Shown here: positions 1-9,829 of the stretch, one piece after another | Position numbering within the stretch: the first letter of the stretch is position 1 | Layout of the letters: the number at the start of each line of letters is the position of its first letter | Origin: Hydnum rufescens UP504 | Taxonomy: Eukaryota > Basidiomycota > Agaricomycetes > Cantharellales > Hydnaceae | Reading direction: 5' to 3' | DNA: 64,000 nt | Assembly (NCBI GenBank): GCA_014904985.1 | Contig: MU129004.1 | Coordinates: 1-64,000 of the forward strand | The notes under the pieces: model-generated | Told to the model about the DNA's origin: nothing | The model's database searches: none | Seen by the model: the letters and a program-made list of their open reading frames with translations, nothing else | Made by a program: the position numbers and the translations under genes

Positions 1-37
1 ATAAGTGGAGAACCGGACTGGAGGTGGGCGGATGAGG

Positions 38-77
38 ACCGGAGTTGACCGGAGTAGACCAGAGTAGACCGGAGTTG
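38..77. repeat. 10-bp minisatellite, four copies
   Basis: Four tandem copies of a 10-base unit, consensus ACCGGAGTWG, at 38-47, 48-57, 58-67 and 68-77; the third copy has CCA for CCG. The array may continue beyond the left edge. It lies in the flank of a gypsy remnant and is one of the few places in the first 11 kb with CpG. The rest of 78-441 shows no gene that I can support. Confidence 0.7.
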
Positions 78-441
78 GGGGCGAACCCTGACAGCCCCCA
101 ATTCAGCAAGTCCTCTGCCAATGAGAATGGAGTGACAGTCATGGCTGGAGACAATTAGGCCTGTGAGGCAGGTGGTAGTTCTGAAGCATGGGGGCCTGAA
201 TTGCTCCTGAAGCAGAGCAGGTAGAGAATAACCTGAAAAGTGAGGGGTCACAAATCCTGTAGTGTCAAGTATGCACCTTCTGAGCTCCTGTGCAATGTGA
301 GCTGCTTTCCATGCTGGGGGCAGGGGTTGTTCCTTGTTGGAGCAGATACTGCCAGGATGACCTGAAGTGCCAGTCCTGATCATAACTGGATGGAAAAATA
401 ATGTGAAAGCAGGCTGTCACCTGGTCTATGCGCCTTATGCA

Positions 442-1690
442 TCATAGCATCATCTCTCTGGCTGCACAAACTTCCTGGAGGAATTTTAGGGAGAGGGAAT
501 GCAGGTTGGGATTCAGGCCCCACGACTGTAGAAGATGGATGTGTGGGTCAAAAGTAAACTGTGGGACATCAAGGGGGATGAATGCTTGATGCAGTGGGAA
601 GGTGTAAATCTTTGGGAGTAACTGGGTTTGATATGTCCATTCAAATTTCCCTTGTCATCCCCACTCATCTAGGTGCTCCCAGTGGTAGCCATAGGGATAA
701 CTCACAAATGGGGGCAACCCTTGCACATGGGGGTAGGGCCCAGCAAGGTTCAAAGTATTGAGGCAGTATATGAAGAAGCAGGTGCACTGTTGGGTTGAGA
801 GATATTCAGCTGGATGGCATTCCGGGTTGTCCTCCTCATCCCTGTACTGGGCATAGTGGAGGTCCATGGGATCTGTATTATCCCTGGGCATCATGTAGCA
901 GTGTCCGCACCTGATACCCCTATGTTTGCGAGCTCCTGGTTGCTGCATGAGGCACTACCAGGAAGATGGGATGGGGCTGCAAGGAGATTGAGATGGAGGT
1001 TGAGGTTGAGGTTGAGGTTGAGAGGCTCCACTATGGCCTCATGGGGTCCTCATTTTTGCCACCATGTTCTTCCAGGGTTTTGTGGTATTCCCTGAGGCAT
1101 GAGAAGGCATTCTGTAGACCTGTCTTGGCTCAAATGTGTCATGCTCAGGCCCGTACCCCTTCCACCTCACTAGGTACTCTCTCCTTCTCCTTGATTGATT
1201 GTAGCAATGCCCTATGATCTTCTCTACCTCATATTCTTCCTCTTTCACCAGTTCCCTTAGCTCTGGTAGTTTAGCCTGTTCATCATCTTGCTCATTGTGA
1301 TGGTATTTTACCAGATGTTGTATATTTATGATAGGATCCATCTTATATTCAGGGGGTATATTCACATGGTAGACTATGGGGTTTATCTTTTCTGAAATCT
1401 GGAAAGGACCTATGCATCATTGTACCAGCTTCCTCCCTGTGCCTTGCACATTGACCAGCTTGAGAGAGTGGGGGTTCACTAGAACCTTGTCCCCTTCCTT
1501 GAATTCTTCATCATGTCTTCGCAAATTGTAGGCTTTCACCTGCCTGGCCTGAGCTCTTGCTAGGGCATCCTGGGCTAGCAAATGGTGGGCTTCCAGCTCA
1601 CCTACAAATGAGGACACTGCTGCATTGTCTAGCTCAATCCATCCAATGCCCCTTCCCACTGGGTCCATCGCAGTTGCCCCAGTCTTTTAA
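442..1690 (-). pseudogene. Ty3/gypsy chromovirus remnant: integrase C-terminus, chromodomain and tail
   Basis: One continuous minus-strand frame runs from about 1668 down to a stop at 442 with four internal stops (near 1417, 1039, 955 and 655). Upstream comes an integrase C-terminal region (EGDKVLVNPHSLKLVN), then a GPY/F-like segment (IGPFQISEKINPIVYHV), then a chromodomain with EYLVRWKGYGPEHDTFEP near 1140-1180, then a tail of unknown role. This order is that of chromovirus integrases, where the chromodomain steers insertion to chromatin. Reverse transcriptase, RNase H and the integrase core are missing: the frame breaks at about 1690, where a repeat array begins. The stops are TGA or TAG, as expected from C-to-T decay of CGA or CAG. 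Dead element, high confidence; the tail is uncharacterised. Confidence 0.88.
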
Positions 1691-4200
1691 TATTATAGGT
1701 CATGACCTCAATCCACACAAGCCCCAAACATGGACCCACTGGCCAAAGCCCCATGAAACAAAACCCACTGCCCAGCAGCCTGCAAAGCAAAAACCCACCC
1801 ATCAATGACCCACCAAATGAAAACCTGCCCACTGGACAAAAAACAAGGCATGAAAAAAGCCACCAAGCGGCAACACACCCAACAAGTGCCCCCCAGGAAC
1901 CACACACCCACTGTGGCAGGTGTGTGGTACAATACATGGTGGGTTCCCCCCCCATATCTACAGCTGTGCAAAAAGAGCAGCATAAGCTGCTCTTTTTGCA
2001 CTGCTTTAATCTTAAATTAATTTTTGTAGTTCCTAGACTCAAATCTACACAAACCCCCAACCACAAACCTGCCAAATGAAGACCCAGTGAATGAAACTGT
2101 GTGAATGACCCCCCCCCCCTCAAGTGACAACCTGGTGAACAAAACCCTGGGCCCTACCAAATCAAAACCCAGCCACAGTGCAAACAGGGCACCACACACC
2201 CACCACATGGCAGGTGTGTGGTGCTACAAGATGAGTTTTTATTTATTTATTTTGTGGTGCAAGAAGAGCAGCATAAGCTGCTCTTCTTGCAATGTTTTAA
2301 TGATTTAACTAACATAATTTATTCTTCTAGATCTTGAACTCAAACCCCACAAAGCCCCAACCCCAAACCTGCTGAATGAATTCCCACCACCAAAACCCAA
2401 CATATGAATGCCTGCCAAATGAAGACCTGCCAAATGCAGACCCACAAACAGAGGTCTGCTGTACAAAAACCCACACACCCACTGTGGGGTGTGTGTGGTT
2501 ATATATAGGTAAGTCTCCTGTCTAGGTGACCACACAAAGAGAGCAGCAAATGCTGCTCTCTTTGTGCTGATTTCAAATTTTAACTAACATACCTGTTACT
2601 CTAGGACATCACCTGAACCAGAAGTGGTGAAACAACAACCCACAGCCCAAAGAGACAGAAAGAACCCCCCAAACAACAATCCACTGAACGAACACTGGCC
2701 AAATGGCCACCCACCAAACAAAACTGCCCAAACCACACACCCGCTGTGGCAGGTGTGTGGTAATATATAAGTAGTGTATGCAACCATGCAAAAAGAGCAG
2801 CAAATGCTGCTCTTTTTGTGCTGGTTATAAATTTTAACTAACATCTTGATTTTTCTAGGACATCACCTGAACCAGAACCCAGTGAATGAAACACACACCC
2901 ATAGATAGATGTGTATATAATAAATTAATAATTATCCATGAGAACAAACAATAATAAGTAAATAATCATAGTTGCCAATAAGCCTGTATGGCCCATTGAC
3001 CCACTTGGGGGCATTCCTGGGCTTGCCAGGGCCTATCCTGATACCCCCAGCCAAATATGAGTTTGATATCAAAATGCCTATGGGCAGACTTACAGATTGA
3101 CCTAAGGTCACCCTGTTGAAATTATTTGAGATCAAAGGATTTTGATGCCTCATACGCAATTAATTTGATGTGGTTTGACATGCCTTTTGAGATCAGTCCA
3201 AGTGGCTGACTGAGGTTCCACATACCTGCTTTGGCAGGTGTGTGGTAATCACAAAACCATGGAGAAGAACAGCAGGAATGTAGAGCACCACACACCCACT
3301 GCAGCAGGTGTGTGGCATATTTGGTAAGTCTTCTTTTAATAGCTACAAATGTGCAAAAAGGGCAGCAGTTGCTGCTCTTTTTGCATGGTTGTTACTCTTC
3401 AACTGACACTTTATTTTTATTCTAGCCTAAGATGTCCTACCTAAACCCACAAAACCACACAGCCACAAACACAAACCCACAACAATGAATGCAACATGGA
3501 AGCCCCAAATGCCACCCCACAACCATGTGAATGGGACCTGCACAAAGGGGCAACCAAAGGCCCACCATACCCCCCTATGAATGCATGACAGCAATGATGC
3601 CCCATGCCAATGTGTGATACCAAAACAAGCCAGACCACATACCTGCTGCAGCAGGTGTGTGGTCACCTAAGATGAGTTCCTTTCCCCTGTAGATACAGCA
3701 GCACAAAAAGAGCAGCAAAAGCTGCTCTTTTTGTGTCACCTTTAACTATTTACTAACCTAACTTTTTTTATTCTAGATCTTGCTCCCCCAAAACCCCTGA
3801 ACCCACATGAGCTCCATACAAAAAACCAATAGTGGAAGCAGTATGAATGAGTACCCCCACCCACTTTGGCAGGTGGGTGGTACCATGGTTTTTTAATTTA
3901 ATTTAATTTAATTTCTATCCATACAGTGATGCAAAAGGAGCAGCACAAGCTGCTCCTTTTGCATCACTTTGAATTTTTTTTTTACTAACATCTGCTATTA
4001 TTCTAGGATCAAATCCAAAGCTCCAAAATGATGACCCACCCCTGATGGACATGCATGGCCAGTCGAAACAATCTGCACAATGGTGAACTGCTGAGCCCCC
4101 CAAATGGCCACCAATGAGCTGGTTGAACCCCCACCCAACCCCCCAAGGGAGAATTGGCTGGTACCACACCCACTGAGGGGGGGTGTGGTATGTTTTTTTT
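1691..4200 (+). repeat. Tandem array of diverged units with paired stem-loops and splice-like motifs
   Basis: At least seven diverged units of roughly 220-350 bases. Each unit has a CA/CC-rich segment, then stem-loop H1 (ACCACACACC paired with GGTGTGTGGT), then stem-loop H2 (core AAAAGAGCAGC paired with GCTGCTCTTTT), then a motif like TTTAACTAAC, a T-rich stretch and TAG. H2 copies are at 1966-2001, 2258-2291, 2533-2566, 2788-2819, 3352-3385, 3702-3735 and 3926-3967. H1 copies are at 1899-1928, 2191-2222, 2469-2499, 2732-2761, about 3217-3246, 3288-3316, 3634-3663, about 3852-3882 and 4161-4190. Unit-specific changes on one side of a stem are matched on the other. The strand follows the splice-like motifs. 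No open frame persists through the array. It abuts the truncated gypsy integrase. Whether it is a satellite, a set of foldback insertions or a transcribed structured RNA is not known. Confidence 0.8.
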
Positions 4201-4447
4201 TCAATTGAATTTTTAAATAAATAAATAAATAAAGAAGTAAATAGGAATGGAACCTACCACCCATGACCAGGTGGTGTAATGATAATAAATAATTATTATA
4301 GATGAAACATATCACCCCAGAGGGGGTATAATATAATAATAAATGATTGTGATCATCCCAATAAGCCTGTATGGCCCACTGTGCAAGTCTGAGATTAGGT
4401 GACTGACCAATGCCTAACCCAATATATTGAAGTTCTGTGGCCAGTCT
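4201..4447. other. AT-rich spacer with short repeats
   Basis: No gene. It contains an AAAT microsatellite (about 4213-4232), two weak H1-like palindromes (about 4254-4277 and 4311-4331), and at 4358-4381 a 22-base segment (AATAAGCCTGTATGGCCCA plus YTG) that is also present at about 2978-3000 inside the array. The spacer therefore looks like a decayed continuation of the array. Confidence 0.55.
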
Positions 4448-4593
4448 AAGTCCCACACAGGGGCCCCTGGGGGCCCCTGAATCACAGAAATCATGTTAGC
4501 TGGCCCCAGGGGCCCCAGCATCAAAACCTCTAGTTAGACTATATAAATGCAAGGCTCATAATATCTAACTAGACCTACATTTGTGGCTGACTG
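4448..4593. repeat. Direct repeat, copy 1
   Basis: About 145 bases that recur in the same orientation at 4899-5039 with roughly 85 percent identity by eye. Both copies start GTCCCACACAGGGG, include GGCCCCAGCATCAAAACC and a TATA-like CTATATARATGCAAGGC, and end GTGGCTGACTG. A pair of copies with a TATA-like box 305 bases apart could be LTRs of a small non-autonomous element or a simple duplication. No coding sequence lies between them (4594-4898), which holds only short CAAGTC and CCAAGTTGAG repeats. Confidence 0.7.
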
Positions 4594-4898
4594 TGCTGCA
4601 ACAAACATGATGCTTCAAGATATTCTGAACACCATAACTGGCTTACTAGGGAAGACAACTTGATTTAGGCTGATTAGTAAAGGTTCATTACATACATAGG
4701 TGAGTTGTGGCTCAAGTCAACTTGAAGTCCAAGTCCAGTCCTAAATTTGGCTTGGCTTTGGTGATAAGCCAAGTCCTTCAGCAGTCACACAGAATCACCT
4801 GAAAGTCAGTCCAAGTTGAGCCAAGTTGAGTCACAGCAACACTATACAGGAGAGAGCTCTGGTTGAGATCTATGAGTTGGAGCTTGGTTTGATATGTG

Positions 4899-5039
4899 AA
4901 GTCCCACACAGGGGTCCCCCAGGGGCCCATGGAAATCACCCCAGCCAGCCCCAGGGGCCCCAGCATCAAAACCTCTAGTTAGACTATATAGATGCAAGGC
5001 TTGTAATATCTAACTAGATATAAATTTGTGGCTGACTGA
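4899..5039. repeat. Direct repeat, copy 2
   Basis: Second copy of the 4448-4593 repeat. It ends 14 bases before the left end of the long palindrome at 5054. Confidence 0.7.
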
Positions 5040-5053
5040 GTTGACTTGAAGAG

Positions 5054-6711
5054 CACCTAATGCACCCTCAAAATAGTACCTCTTAGGTGGTTTGAGCTTG
5101 CATCTGCAAACCACCTAAGAGGTGTTCTGAGTATAGGCATGTCTAAGACATGCCTGAGGGGTATTTTTGGGGAATTTTTTTTCTAAGTTCACTATATAGA
5201 CATGTCTAAAATAGCCTGCTGCAGGTGCCACCCAGGAGGGTTTGTTCACCAGCTGGAGAGTGTTACAGGTCTAATTTAGGCATGTCTAATAAGATATTTT
5301 CTGGAGCCTTAGAGGTGTCTATCATCCTTACTGTGTCTACTGGTGTCTAAATCAACATTTTGAGCTCAAGACCTTTGGCGGCAGTACTAATAGGTGTCTA
5401 ATGTTGTCTAGATCCAATAATAATCCAATAATAATGGTGCTATTGTGGATGCATGTCTACTAGTGTCTAAATTAAAACAAAGGCATCTGCTCAGGGGGAG
5501 ATCATTAGATGGTGTCTAATGGTGTCAAATTCAGCACTTGTGATACTCTTGTGGATGTGTGCACAGAAATGTCTAAATCAAACTTTTTGACATGAGGGCC
5601 CCTGCTCAGGTGACATCATTAGGTGGTGTCTAATGGTGTCTAAATCAAACATTTTGACATAAAGGCACTTGCTCAGGTTGCAGTACTAAGAGATGTCTAA
5701 TGGTGTCTAGATCAATAATTGTGGGACCATTGCAGATGTGTGTCTACTAGTGTCCAAATAAAAACAAAGGCAACTGCTTGGACAACATCATTAGGTGTCT
5801 CATGGAGTCTAATGCTGTCTAAATCAATAGTTGTGGTTGCTCCTGTGCATGTCTGTCTACTAATCTACACCTAGACATGACCAGGCATGTCTAGGTGTAG
5901 ATTAGTAGACAGACATGCACAGGAGCAACCACAACTATTGATTTAGACAGCATTAGACTCCATGAGACACCTAATGATGTTGTCCAAGCAGTTGCCTTTG
6001 TTTTTATTTGGACACTAGTAGACACACATCTGCAATGGTCCCACAATTATTGATCTAGACACCATTAGACATCTCTTAGTACTGCAACCTGAGCAAGTGC
6101 CTTTATGTCAAAATGTTTGATTTAGACACCATTAGACACCACCTAATGATGTCACCTGAGCAGGGGCCCTCATGTCAAAAAGTTTGATTTAGACATTTCT
6201 GTGCACACATCCACAAGAGTATCACAAGTGCTGAATTTGACACCATTAGACACCATCTAATGATCTCCCCCTGAGCAGATGCCTTTGTTTTAATTTAGAC
6301 ACTAGTAGACATGCATCCACAATAGCACCATTATTATTGGATTATTATTGGATCTAGACAACATTAGACACCTATTAGTACTGCCGCCAAAGGTCTTGAG
6401 CTCAAAATGTTGATTTAGACACCAGTAGACACAGTAAGGATGATAGACACCTCTAAGGCTCCAGAAAATATCTTATTAGACATGCCTAAATTAGACCTGT
6501 AACACTCTCCAGCTGGTGAACAAACCCTCCTGGGTGGCACCTGCAGCAGGCTATTTTAGACATGTCTATATAGTGAACTTAGAAAAAAAATTCCCCAAAA
6601 ATACCCCTCAGGCATGTCTTAGACATGCCTATACTCAGAACACCTCTTAGGTGGTTTGCAGATGCAAGCTCAAACCACCTAAGAGGTACTATTTTGAGGG
6701 TGCATTAGGTG
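5054..6711. repeat. 1,658-bp palindrome with 826-bp arms and 6-base centre
   Basis: The left arm is 5054-5879, the centre 5880-5885 (ACCAGG) and the right arm 5886-6711. The mirror axis stays at 5882.5 along the whole length, and I found no mismatch or indel in any segment compared (both ends, the A/T 8-mer near 5176/6581, the GCGGCAG region near 5380, and the centre). Each arm contains a nested 17-base inverted repeat (ACCTCTTAGGTGGTTTG) near its outer end and many copies of a GTCTAATGGTGTCTAAAT motif. No target-site duplication is evident at the ends and no ORF was recognised inside. Candidates are a foldback-type element, a recent inverted duplication, or a read/assembly foldback artefact. 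Confidence 0.92.
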
Positions 6712-6714
6712 TGA

Positions 6715-7689
6715 TTGGCAGAGACCCATGACATGCACAAGACTAAGGCAGCTTGCATGCAAAGGATGTGGAAGCTCTTGGATCATTGCATGCTGCCAAA
6801 GGTGAAGACAATGAAGTGGATGGAGATCCCAACACTGTTGTGGATTAACAGAGTCAGGATGGAGGGTCTTCCAACTGTGGAAGAATTTCCACTGTTAAGA
6901 AGCTGGATCTCAAACAAGTACTGCACATCGCATTGGAGCAAGATGTATGAGGCCTTCAATCATTCTGCCAGGTGTCAGATCCAGATTGAAGAACTTCCCA
7001 AATCCATGTCTGATGTTGATGAGGCCCTGTTGCACATCATGATTGATCATCACAGATGAGTTCAGCACACCATTGGCAGTGTGGATAAGGCAATCAATTC
7101 AAAAGACTGGTCCATTGGTGTGGCAGTAAAGGATCCCACTCCAGAAGGTGGACAAGAGGCTGAAGAATCTGTAGGGAAGAGGAAGAGGCCTGGTGTGGAG
7201 GGAGGTGTAGGCATGATTGGGAGCAGGGATGCCAAGGGACTTCATGAGGGTGGGGCAGGTGATGTTGAAGATGTTGGGCAGAGATGGAAGAAAAAGAAGA
7301 GTGGCCCAAAATCCTCTGCAACAATCCCTGACAATGCTGACAACTTGCCAAGCCCAGTTCCACCCAACTTCCCACAGGATCCAGGATTGAGTGCCAGAGG
7401 ACCTTCCAATCACACAGCACCAATCAGATATGGTTTGGAACTATCACCACCAACTGATACTCTCTCTATGCATTCAATGTCTTTGGCCCCTTTCTCATTT
7501 GACCTCAATGGCAGACCAGCAGCACCTGCAGGTTTGGAGGCCATGGGCCATGACCTTACACAGCAGCTCAGTATTTTTTTCTGGCAACCTGGTGTGCCCC
7601 CACTCCCTCCTCTCCACCTGAACTCCACAGGCCAATTCCCTCCTGGATTGCAAGACCCAAATGCAGGAGGATTTCTTCAGCTATGGTGA
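6715..7689 (+). CDS. Unidentified degraded protein, interrupted by one in-frame TGA
   Basis: Two open stretches in the same frame (to about 7059 and from 7081), separated by a TGA. The first ATG is at 6733; an in-frame stop lies at 6712-6714, right against the palindrome end, so the 5' part may have been lost when the palindrome arose or inserted. The N-terminal part is Trp- and Met-rich. The C-terminal 200 residues are low complexity, Pro/Gly/Ser-rich, with a basic nuclear-localisation-like patch (RWKKKKSGPK). I do not recognise the family. The DNA is nearly CpG-free, and the TGA could be a decayed CGA. It may belong to a transposable element; no catalytic motif is visible. Confidence 0.4.
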
Positions 7690-7989
7690 CTTGTAGCCAT
7701 CATTGATTTGTCATAGTATATATAATACCTATAATAATATGGATTTCTCAACAGTAGTCCTGGCTGATCTGGGTGAGTGTGATGAGCATGATGCTGCCAA
7801 GTCTCTAAAGATTGGCCCAAGTTGAGCCCAAGGGTGATATGGAACTGGGGATGAAAGAGCCCTGGTTGGGCCCAATTGGGTTCTTATAGGCTTGGCCTTA
7901 GGTAGAAAAAATGCCTCATTTTTCAACCTAAGGTGGGTGAAAAAAGTGGCAGACCAAGGTGTGTGTATCCCTTGTTGTGTGTTGGTGTA
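7690..7989. other. Intergenic, no gene seen
   Basis: This stretch between the unidentified ORF and the Tc1/mariner element has no supported gene. The minus-strand open frame here is low complexity and runs into the element terminus. Confidence 0.5.
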
Positions 7990-9594
7990 CAGTGACCCAC
8001 AAAACCGTTGCAATGTTTGCCACTTTTGACTCTCTTTGTTTATACCTCCCCAACCAGCCATTTAAAAAATTTGAAAAAATATGTTCAAGATGTATATGCT
8101 TCTTGGCTACACATGTGCCAAATTTCACAGCAATCCATCAATATTTGACAGAGATATGCCCTTAACAAGCCACCTATATCATTGCAACGGTTTTGTGGCA
8201 CATGAAATTGTGACACAAATCATTACAGTTCAGTATTTTGTGTACCCCCCCTTTGCCTTCCACACTGCTTCCACCCTCCTAGGCATACTTTCTATCAAAT
8301 TTTGACACACCCCTGCTTCAATCTTCTCCCACTCTGCCTCTACTTGCTCCCATAGCTCATGGATGCCTTTGGGGGGTTCTTCATATCCTCCAAGCTTTGT
8401 TTTGATGTGATGCCAGAGGTGTTCAATTGGATTGAGGTCTGGGACTGGGCAGGCCACTTCATGACATTGAAACCATGGTCTTTGAACCAGGCTTGGCCAT
8501 TTTGCTGGTGTGTTTGGGGTCATTGTCCTGCTGGAAAACCACATCGCCAGGTGATTTGTTGTAAAATTCGAGGGATCCTTGGAGTTCATCCTCCAGAATT
8601 TGGCAGTAGAGGTTGGCATCCATCTTGCCATCAATCTTGCATGCATATCCAGGCCCCTCCCATGTCATACACCCCCACATCATCAAGGAACCACCACCAA
8701 ACTTCAGAGTCCCTTCCACCAGACGATCAGAGAGGCCCTCCCCAGCCTTTTTCCACACCCATTTTCGCCCATCAGAGCCCAGGCGATTAATTTTGGTCTC
8801 ATCAGACCACACAACATGCTTCCAGTCATCCACAGTCCAGTCCTTATGGCTTAGGGCAAAGTCCAGTCTCTCACGCTTGTGGCGCTGGGAGAGCAGGGGA
8901 CGTTTCTTCTTCACCACAGCCTTTAAACCAGCACTCTTCAGATAGCGGCGGACTGTTTCATTGGAGAGTGACTGGTTGGTGATGGATTGGAGGGAATGGG
9001 CAACTTGGGTGGCAGTGGTAGCCTTCCCAGTGTGGATAAGACGGATGGCATGGTGGACATCAGTGGGGGAAAGCTTTGATGGATGACCACCAGAGGACTT
9101 GCAAACATGGGGGCGATGTTTGGACCAGACACGGGTGATAGTAGAAGTGTGGAGACCAGTAATGGAGGAGATTTTGTGGGCAGAGTGCTTGGAGTCAATG
9201 AGATGAAGGACATTGTCAAGTTGTGCATTTGATAAAGCACGCATGGTTGATTGGGGGGCATATAGCCTTGGGACTGCTGGTATTTATGCTTTTCCGATGT
9301 TTATTTATTTGGCTGTGTTTGTACCTTTGGGTATAAACAATGTCACATGACAGTAATGTCATGTTTCTCTGATCTGAAAGGTCAGCCACAAAACTGTTGC
9401 AATGACATAGGTGACTTGTTGAGGGCATATCTCTGTCAAATGTTAATGGATTGCCATGAAATTTGGCACATATGTAGACAAGAAGCATACATATCTTGGA
9501 CATATTTTTCCAAATTTTTTGAAGGCCTGACTGGGGAGGAATAACCAAAGAAGGTCAAAAGTGGCAAACATTGCAACAGTTTTGTGGGTCACTG
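7990..9594 (-). mobile_element. Tc1/mariner element, 1,605 bp, with about 215-bp terminal inverted repeats
   Basis: The element starts CAGTGACCCACAAAAC and ends with its inverse, flanked on both sides by TA (7988-7989 and 9595-9596), the target duplication of Tc1/mariner. The outer 43 bases match with one substitution, and similarity extends inward to about 8202 and 9380. Each long terminal repeat holds a second, inverted copy of the GTTGCAACGG/CCACAAAAC motif at its inner end, resembling the double-site IR/DR layout. It carries a minus-strand transposase. It sits about 240 bp beyond the end of NLR1. Confidence 0.92.
8230..9244 (-). pseudogene. Tc1-family DDE transposase with two frameshifts
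   Basis: The start MRALSNAQLDNVLHLI is at 9244. N-terminal helix-turn-helix regions come first (residues about 10-110, with HKISSITGLHTSTITRVWSK), then the DDE catalytic core: WSDE (first Asp), QQDNDPKHTS (second Asp) and PDLNPIEHLW (Glu). The spacing from the second Asp to Glu is 34 residues once frames are followed, so this is DD34E, the Tc1 type. The frame changes near 8490 and again near 8443, each explained by one missing base, so the copy as written would give a truncated enzyme. Other genes here also show single-base indels, so one or both could be assembly errors. Cut-and-paste transposition is inferred from the family. Confidence 0.9.
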
Positions 9595-9596
9595 TA

Positions 9597-9829
9597 TACT
9601 CAGGATTTCCACTGCAATAGGTGTGTGTGGTTAATTCATTTCTTCTTTCTCTTTCTGTTTGTGGCCTTGATGGCAGTGTTGCCCTGACAGAGGGACTTAT
9701 AGAGGTTTTTAAGCAACATGAAGTCCCCTAGCCAAAATATACCTGATAGCAGCAATATTCAATCCTCTTTCCACTTCTCAACTGAAATGCTACACACATG
9801 TTACAAATCCCTGAAACCACTGGGATCTT
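9597..9829. other. 3' flank of NLR1
   Basis: CpG-poor intergenic DNA between the Tc1 element and the NLR1 stop. No gene or clear terminator signal is seen. Confidence 0.4.

Noticed and set aside
1629..2123. 164-codon minus-strand ORF and other 60-120-codon ORFs in the hairpin array
   Set aside because: Low-complexity Trp/Cys/Gly-rich translations of CA-rich repeats, not conserved between units, and crossing hairpins.
1691..4200. CRISPR array or rho-independent terminators
   Set aside because: Units are long, diverged and not spacer-repeat in form, and the genome is eukaryotic. Hairpin plus T-run resemblance is therefore not a terminator call.
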